A stretch of DNA of 18,757 nt, taken from the NCBI GenBank assembly GCA_964250925.1, contig CAXUHU010000067.1:1-18757 (forward strand), given 5' to 3'. The notes under the pieces were generated by a model. The model did not search any database. It worked only from the letters and a program-made list of their open reading frames with translations, and was not told the DNA's origin. Shown here one piece after another: positions 14,973 through 18,757 of the stretch (positions are counted from its first letter, which is position 1; every line of letters starts with the position of its first letter). The translations under genes were made by a program, and so were the position numbers. The DNA is from BOG-908 sp964250925. GTDB taxonomy: Bacteria; Pseudomonadota; Alphaproteobacteria; Acetobacterales; Acetobacteraceae.

Positions 14973-15599
14973 GTTGCCGTTTCGCTGGATCTGACTGGCG
15001 GCGTTGCTGAGCAGCTCCACTTGCGACGTCGAGCACACGCAGACGACGAGCGCCGGCGACGATTCGCTTGCCGACGTGCAGGCATGGCCCATCCTGCTGT
15101 CGATGTACACCCCTTGTCCCGTCGTCAGGGTGACCGGATCGTAGAACTCCGTGTGGACCACGACACTCCCTTCGACGACGAAGAGAAATTCCTGCCCATT
15201 GTGGCGCACCAACTCGCCCTACTCCTTCAACGAGCCGGCCTTCACGCGCGTGAAGATCGGGATCATGTCCTTGTGCCGCAATTCAGGCGACAGATAGAAA
15301 TAGTCGTAGTTCGGCGTGGTGATCGAAAGCGCCGTCGCAGTCGAACTGACGCTGCGGCGGCTATTGGCTACGGCAGACGCATCGTTCTCCTTGACGAACA
15401 GCTCGGACATTCGCAATTGCAAGTTGTTGCTGACCATCTGGAGCTTGTCGTAGGTCAGGGTCAGCCGGTCGTGCTCCACCTTGGATATGGTGGAGAAGGG
15501 GAGGCCGGTGCGTTCGCTCATTTCCTTCAAGGTGAGCCCGTATCGAGACCTCAGCGATCTCATCAGGGAGCCGAGAGTGGGTTTCGATGAGGAGGGCAT
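14973..15599 (-). pseudogene. XRE-family regulator with C-terminal cupin domain, interrupted by in-frame TAG
   Basis: From ATG 15599 the protein begins with an XRE helix-turn-helix: LGSLMRSLRSRYGLTLKEMS, then ERTGLPFSTISKVEHDRLTLTYDKL. A linker follows (YDYFYLSPELRHKDMIPIFTRVKAG). The frame stops at TAG 15221-15219 after AGSLKE, then continues without any shift as GELVRHNGQEFLFVVEGSVV, through HTEFYDPVTLTTGQGVYIDS, to MGHACTSASESSPALVVCVC. That is a complete cupin_2 domain of the type fused to XRE regulators. The stop sits where such proteins usually have Tyr, so a TAC/TAT to TAG change is likely. No stop follows the cupin: the frame stays open past 14715, so the true 3' end is uncertain and 14973 is my estimate. 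XRE-cupin proteins sense small metabolites through the cupin. If inactive, the operon and receptor may be mis-regulated. Confidence 0.8.
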
Positions 15600-15767
15600 T
15601 CGAACACTTTCGAGGCAGCGGGTCACGGCTACTCGCCCGGTCTATAATGATCAGCCCGACGGGCCGGGAACAGAGAGTCCGACGCGGGATGCGGCCGTGT
15701 CGTAAACGTAACCCTCTGTCCCAGCGCGATCATGCACCCGTTACGATGCAACGCAATCCGGTCACGC

Positions 15768-15797
15768 TTGACTCAGGCCCAGACGAGACCATAGCGT
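15768..15797 (+). promoter_or_regulatory. Predicted promoter of the TonB-dependent receptor
   Basis: TTGACT (15768-15773) is a 5/6 -35 box, followed after 17-18 nt by ATAGCG/TAGCGT (15791-15797), the same -10-like sequence as in the operon promoter at 14818-14846. The downstream nucleotides also resemble that promoter. It lies 46 bp before the receptor start. The rest of the 15600-15842 gap holds a TATAAT at 15643-15648 with no convincing -35, and a GTAAC (15710-15714)/GTTAC (15740-15744) pair about 25 nt apart. Confidence 0.5.
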
Positions 15798-15842
15798 CAC
15801 GGACAGGCAAAAAGACCTTTCTCAGGAAGTAGCGGAGCAGCT

Positions 15843-18182
15843 ATGCAGGGTTCACGTTTGCTTCCTGGGATTGCTGCGGCAGTCACCACCCTGGCTGCTG
15901 CGCCGGCTCTGGCGCAGGTGGGCCCTCAAGCCTCGCCGCCCGCGACGTCCTCCTCGAACGCCCAATCGTCAACAGGAAGCGTTGCCCCAAGCAACTCGAA
16001 GGCCGTCGAGCAGATTGTCGTAACTGCGAACAAACGTCGTGAACTCGCGAGGCGGGTGGCGAACAGCGTAACGGCGATCTCGGGCGCGGAACTGGCCAGG
16101 CGCCAAGAGGTCAACCTTCAATCGCTCGCCTCGCAGATCCCCGGCTTCTCGCTGGAAACCGACGACAAGACGGCCGTCCGCGTGGTGCTTCGTGGATTGA
16201 ACACCGGCAGTTCAGGCACGACGGTGGCCTCGGTGCTCGACGACGTGCCGACGAACGGCACGGGTGCGCAGAACAACGCATCGATCAACACGCCCAATTT
16301 CGACACCTATGACCTGCAACGAATCGAGGTGCTGCGAGGACCGCAGGGCACGCTCTACGGTGCCACCGCGGAAGGCGGCATAGTGAAGTACGTCACCAAT
16401 GTGCCCGACCTGAACACCTACTCCGGCTCTCTGGAGGGCGGCATCCAAGGAACCACCGTCGGCGGCATCGGCGGAACCCTGAAGGGCTTTGCCAACCTGC
16501 CGCTCGGGAACGGCCATGCTGCGGTCCGCATCAGTGCGTGGAACGAGTGGACCCCCGGCTACATCGACAACCCCGAGCTCAACAAGAGCAACAGCAACAG
16601 CGCCCAGCAATACGGTTTCCGGGCGTCCGTCCTGGTGCAGCCGGTGCCTGAACTCAACATCCGGCTGACCGCCGAACGACAGAGCCTGTTCAGCAACAAC
16701 GCCGATTACGTCGAAGCCGTCGGGGCCGCGTCGACGCCGCTGAAGCCCCCGGCGAACCAGTTGTCGTTGTTCGACGGACTGGTCAACAACACCGCCGTCT
16801 CCGGAACGAGCCAGTCCGAGACGGCCGTGTACTATGCAAACGTCAACTACGATTTCGGGTGGGCGAACCTCACCTCGATCACCAGCTACAGCTTCGACAA
16901 TTTCGCGCTCAACGCCGACGAGGGCAACGCGGCCCTGGCTGCCGGAGTGAACGTCGGCCAATTATTGGCTTCGCAGGTGTACGGAGAGCCAATCGTTGCA
17001 GACCTGAAGCAGAACTCCAACACCGGCAAGTTCAACCAGGAGGTCCGGCTCACCTCGGATACCGGCCTCGACATTTTCGGCCGATCCCTCGACTACCTCG
17101 GGGGAGGCTACTTCACCCACGAGACGACGTCTCTCCTCCAGAACGTCGTCGGCCACCCCGCGGCATCGCCGTCATCCAGCCTCGTGCCGCCGCTGGGCGG
17201 CGACGGCATCTCCGGCTCGCTGTCGGAATGGGCGCTGTTCGGCCAGGTGGACTATCACATCCTGGACCGTGTGGACGTGGCGCTCGGCGGCCGGCTCAGC
17301 GGCAACGACCAGCACTCCGTCACGTCCTTCGCCACCGGCGTGCTGACCGGCACGGCGATGCACTCTGGCGTCATTTCGTCCAACGACCATGACCAGCTTT
17401 ACTCGGTGGCCCCCCGGTGGCGTCCGACGGACGACACCACCCTCTATGGACGGATCGCCACCGGGTATCGCCCGGGCGGCCCGAACCAGCCCGTTCCCGG
17501 TGTGACCGGCCTGCCGGCATCCTACCAGTCGGACCGCGTGGTGAACTACGAAGTCGGCTGGCGGCAGGACTTCCTGGGCAAGCGTGTTTCCGTGGATCTG
17601 ACCGGATTCTACGTCAATTGGAAGCGGGTGCAGATCCTCTCCATCATCAACACTCCCGCGGGTCCGTTCAGCATCGAAGGCAATGCCGGCAGCGCCGTGA
17701 GCAAGGGCGTCGAGTGGAGCTTCCAGTGGGTGCCGCTGTCCGGGCTGACGCTTAGCGCGGTGGGAAGCTACACCGATGCCCGGATCGCTGCCGACGCTCC
17801 TGGACTCGGTGCCACCAATGGCGAGTATCTTCCCTATGTTCCGGACGTCACCAACAGCGTGAACGTTGAGTATAGCTGGAAGACGTTTGCCGATTACGAC
17901 GCCTACGTATCCGGCACCTGGAGCTTCACGGGCGACCGCTACACCGGCTTCACGCCCAGCCAGACCGTCACCGTCTCGCACGCCTTGCTTCCGAGCTACA
18001 GCACCGGCGCCATACGGGCGGGCCTGGAGAGCAGGCGTTACAGTTTCGAGGCGTTCATAAACAACATCAGCGACGAACGGGGCATCACCTATTACGCAAG
18101 CAATGGTGGATCGAACGAGACCGGGCAGGTGAGCCTCATCATGCCGCGCACGATCGGGGCGTTGGTCCGCGTCAAGTTCTAG
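15843..18182 (+). CDS. TonB-dependent outer membrane receptor
   Basis: 779-aa receptor. The signal peptide ends at ALA-QV (residue 24) and a Ser/Thr-rich linker leads to the TonB box EQIVVTANKR (56-65). The plug domain carries TAISGAELARRQEVNLQSLA, VVLRGLNTG and the strongly conserved QRIEVLRGPQGTLYGATAEG followed by GIVKYVT. The remainder is the beta-barrel, with alternating aromatic strands such as LTSITSYSFDNFALN and the late-barrel motif TLYGRIATGYRPGGPN. The last strand ends LVRVKF with a terminal Phe, as BamA substrates do. ATG 15843 has GGAG 5 nt upstream. There is no SusD-like partner. It is transcribed divergently from the regulator and dgc operon, with a promoter resembling that of the operon, so its ligand is probably the oligopeptide processed by those enzymes rather than a siderophore. 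The ligand is inferred. Confidence 0.93.
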   Translation: MQGSRLLPGIAAAVTTLAAAPALAQVGPQASPPATSSSNAQSSTGSVAPSNSKAVEQIVVTANKRRELARRVANSVTAISGAELARRQEVNLQSLASQIPGFSLETDDKTAVRVVLRGLNTGSSGTTVASVLDDVPTNGTGAQNNASINTPNFDTYDLQRIEVLRGPQGTLYGATAEGGIVKYVTNVPDLNTYSGSLEGGIQGTTVGGIGGTLKGFANLPLGNGHAAVRISAWNEWTPGYIDNPELNKSNSNSAQQYGFRASVLVQPVPELNIRLTAERQSLFSNNADYVEAVGAASTPLKPPANQLSLFDGLVNNTAVSGTSQSETAVYYANVNYDFGWANLTSITSYSFDNFALNADEGNAALAAGVNVGQLLASQVYGEPIVADLKQNSNTGKFNQEVRLTSDTGLDIFGRSLDYLGGGYFTHETTSLLQNVVGHPAASPSSSLVPPLGGDGISGSLSEWALFGQVDYHILDRVDVALGGRLSGNDQHSVTSFATGVLTGTAMHSGVISSNDHDQLYSVAPRWRPTDDTTLYGRIATGYRPGGPNQPVPGVTGLPASYQSDRVVNYEVGWRQDFLGKRVSVDLTGFYVNWKRVQILSIINTPAGPFSIEGNAGSAVSKGVEWSFQWVPLSGLTLSAVGSYTDARIAADAPGLGATNGEYLPYVPDVTNSVNVEYSWKTFADYDAYVSGTWSFTGDRYTGFTPSQTVTVSHALLPSYSTGAIRAGLESRRYSFEAFINNISDERGITYYASNGGSNETGQVSLIMPRTIGALVRVKF

Positions 18183-18209
18183 CAGGCGCTGAAGACGTCT
18201 CTGTCACCA

Positions 18210-18231
18210 GACGGCGGGGCATTCGCCCGTC
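18210..18231 (+). terminator. Possible terminator hairpin after the TonB receptor
   Basis: GACGGCG (18210-18216) can pair with CGCCCGTC (18224-18231) with one bulged base around a 7-nt loop, 28 bp after the receptor stop. No T-tract follows, so it is at best an imperfect intrinsic terminator or an RNA-stabilising hairpin. Confidence 0.35.
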
Positions 18232-18348
18232 GTCGATGGGGATTCGTCGGCGCGGGCCGAATCGATCCTCCGTGGTCGCACTACAGGTGAGCGATTGACT
18301 CGTTCTGGATCGGGTGTGCGCAGCCAAGATACCCAACGTTACGTCAGC

Positions 18349-18447
18349 CTATGGCCTACAGTCGCGTTGTTGGCTTGACCGCAGCTTGGCGATCGCCTGG
18401 ACCGTGTCCTCGATGTGGGCGGGCAGGAGGGGTGTGTCGGCTGGCAT
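18349..18447 (-). pseudogene. Possible remnant of a small gene beginning LPAHIEDTVQAIAKL
   Basis: A minus-strand frame from ATG 18447 encodes 32 residues including HIEDTVQAIAKLRSSQQ. That motif recalls the N-termini of DUF1003-type membrane proteins (HIExTVxxIAxLH), after which the sequence breaks off (RDCRP, stop). It lies divergent from a DUF1003 gene on the plus strand. No good ribosome site is seen. It could equally be chance; the resemblance is from memory of the family and needs a search. Confidence 0.25.
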
Positions 18448-18515
18448 GCCGTTATCTTCGACGGTAAGCAGGCACTCTGTCGCCCATCGCAGACCGGCGG
18501 CCAAGGAAGATTGGC

Positions 18516-18757
18516 ATGACCCCAAACACACCCACCGTGTCGCCGCCGCAACCCCGCGACATGGGAGGCGCCCTCGGCCGCAACATCGAGGCGCTCGCCG
18601 AGCGGCGCAGACAGGAGGCGGGCAACGCGACACGGCAGGAGAAGCTCGCCGAGGCGATCACGTCGTTCACAGGCAGCATGACGTTCATCTACCTGCATCT
18701 GGCGCTTTACTCGGCGTGGATCCTGGCGAACCTCGGCGTTGTACCGGGGATGCCGAA
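18516..18757 (+). CDS. DUF1003 family membrane protein, N-terminal part (runs off window)
   Basis: Open at the window end, 80 codons visible. ATG 18516 has AAGGAAGA 5 nt upstream. The sequence reads LGRNIEALAERRRQEAGNAT, then RQEKLAEAITSFTGSMTFIY, then LHLALYSAWILANLGVVPGM. This is the characteristic start of DUF1003 proteins: an RNIEA-x-AERRR stretch, an ITxFTGSMxFxYLH entry to the first membrane helix, and an NLG-x-xPGxP turn. DUF1003 proteins are small inner-membrane proteins with two helices and unknown function. There is no evident link to the dgc locus. Confidence 0.8.
   Translation, partial: MTPNTPTVSPPQPRDMGGALGRNIEALAERRRQEAGNATRQEKLAEAITSFTGSMTFIYLHLALYSAWILANLGVVPGMP

Larger units (their letters stand above)
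18183..18515. other. Intergenic stretch between receptor and DUF1003 gene
   Basis: 333 bp with no convincing intact gene. It contains a GC-rich hairpin just after the receptor stop and a 32-codon minus-strand frame that may be a gene remnant (both listed separately). No tRNA, repeat array or insertion-sequence end was seen. Confidence 0.6.

Noticed and set aside
15643..15648. Perfect TATAAT as a promoter for the receptor
   Set aside because: No acceptable -35 lies 16-18 nt upstream, and the better-placed TTGACT/TAGCGT promoter is near the receptor start. It might serve the regulator on the other strand, but this is not supported.
1..18757. CRISPR arrays, tRNA/rRNA genes, insertion-sequence ends
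   Set aside because: No regularly spaced repeats, no tRNA-like cloverleaf or rRNA sequence, no transposase reading frame were found, despite the gene decay at 6-7 kb.

Overview
The window is GC-rich bacterial DNA, most likely from a TonB-rich proteobacterium such as a sphingomonad or xanthomonad. This rests on a TonB-dependent receptor with an EQIVVTA box, several Sec-secreted peptidases and hydrolases, and TetR regulators. Genus cannot be fixed from the sequence alone. Almost all long antisense ORFs are high-GC shadows of real genes.

Left part (1-5980): three hydrolases of the CocE/NonD (peptidase S15-like) superfamily lie within 5.5 kb. The first (108-839) is a truncated, frameshifted remnant. 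The second (974-2806, minus) is a complete secreted hydrolase divergent from a TetR regulator (2902-3480). The third (3567-5468, plus) is a secreted enzyme whose triad and substrate-binding carboxylates match alpha-amino acid ester hydrolases. A small secreted DUF2147 protein (5570-5980) follows.

Middle part (6067-7288): a zone of gene decay. A TetR gene (minus) carries a frameshift and has lost its start codon. It abuts, at about 6668-6690, an epoxide hydrolase fragment (plus) that lacks both ends.

Right part (7338-18182): a coherent locus. On the minus strand, a five-gene operon runs: periplasmic serine hydrolase with a four-helix membrane tail, DUF1611/DgcN, a YkvI-like permease, a secreted S9 peptidase, and an enolase-superfamily DgcA/dipeptide epimerase. 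Upstream lies an XRE-cupin regulator interrupted by an in-frame TAG. Divergent from it is a TonB-dependent receptor. DgcN plus DgcA is the known D-glutamate route (D-Glu to N-acetyl-D-Glu to N-acetyl-L-Glu). The added receptor, peptidases and permease suggest a complete outer membrane-to-cytoplasm system for taking up and using D-glutamate-containing peptides. The promoters of the operon and of the receptor share a 17-nt element (14 of 17 identical), suggesting co-regulation.

Right end (18183-18757): an intergenic stretch with a possible terminator and a possible gene remnant, then the start of a DUF1003 membrane protein that runs off the window.
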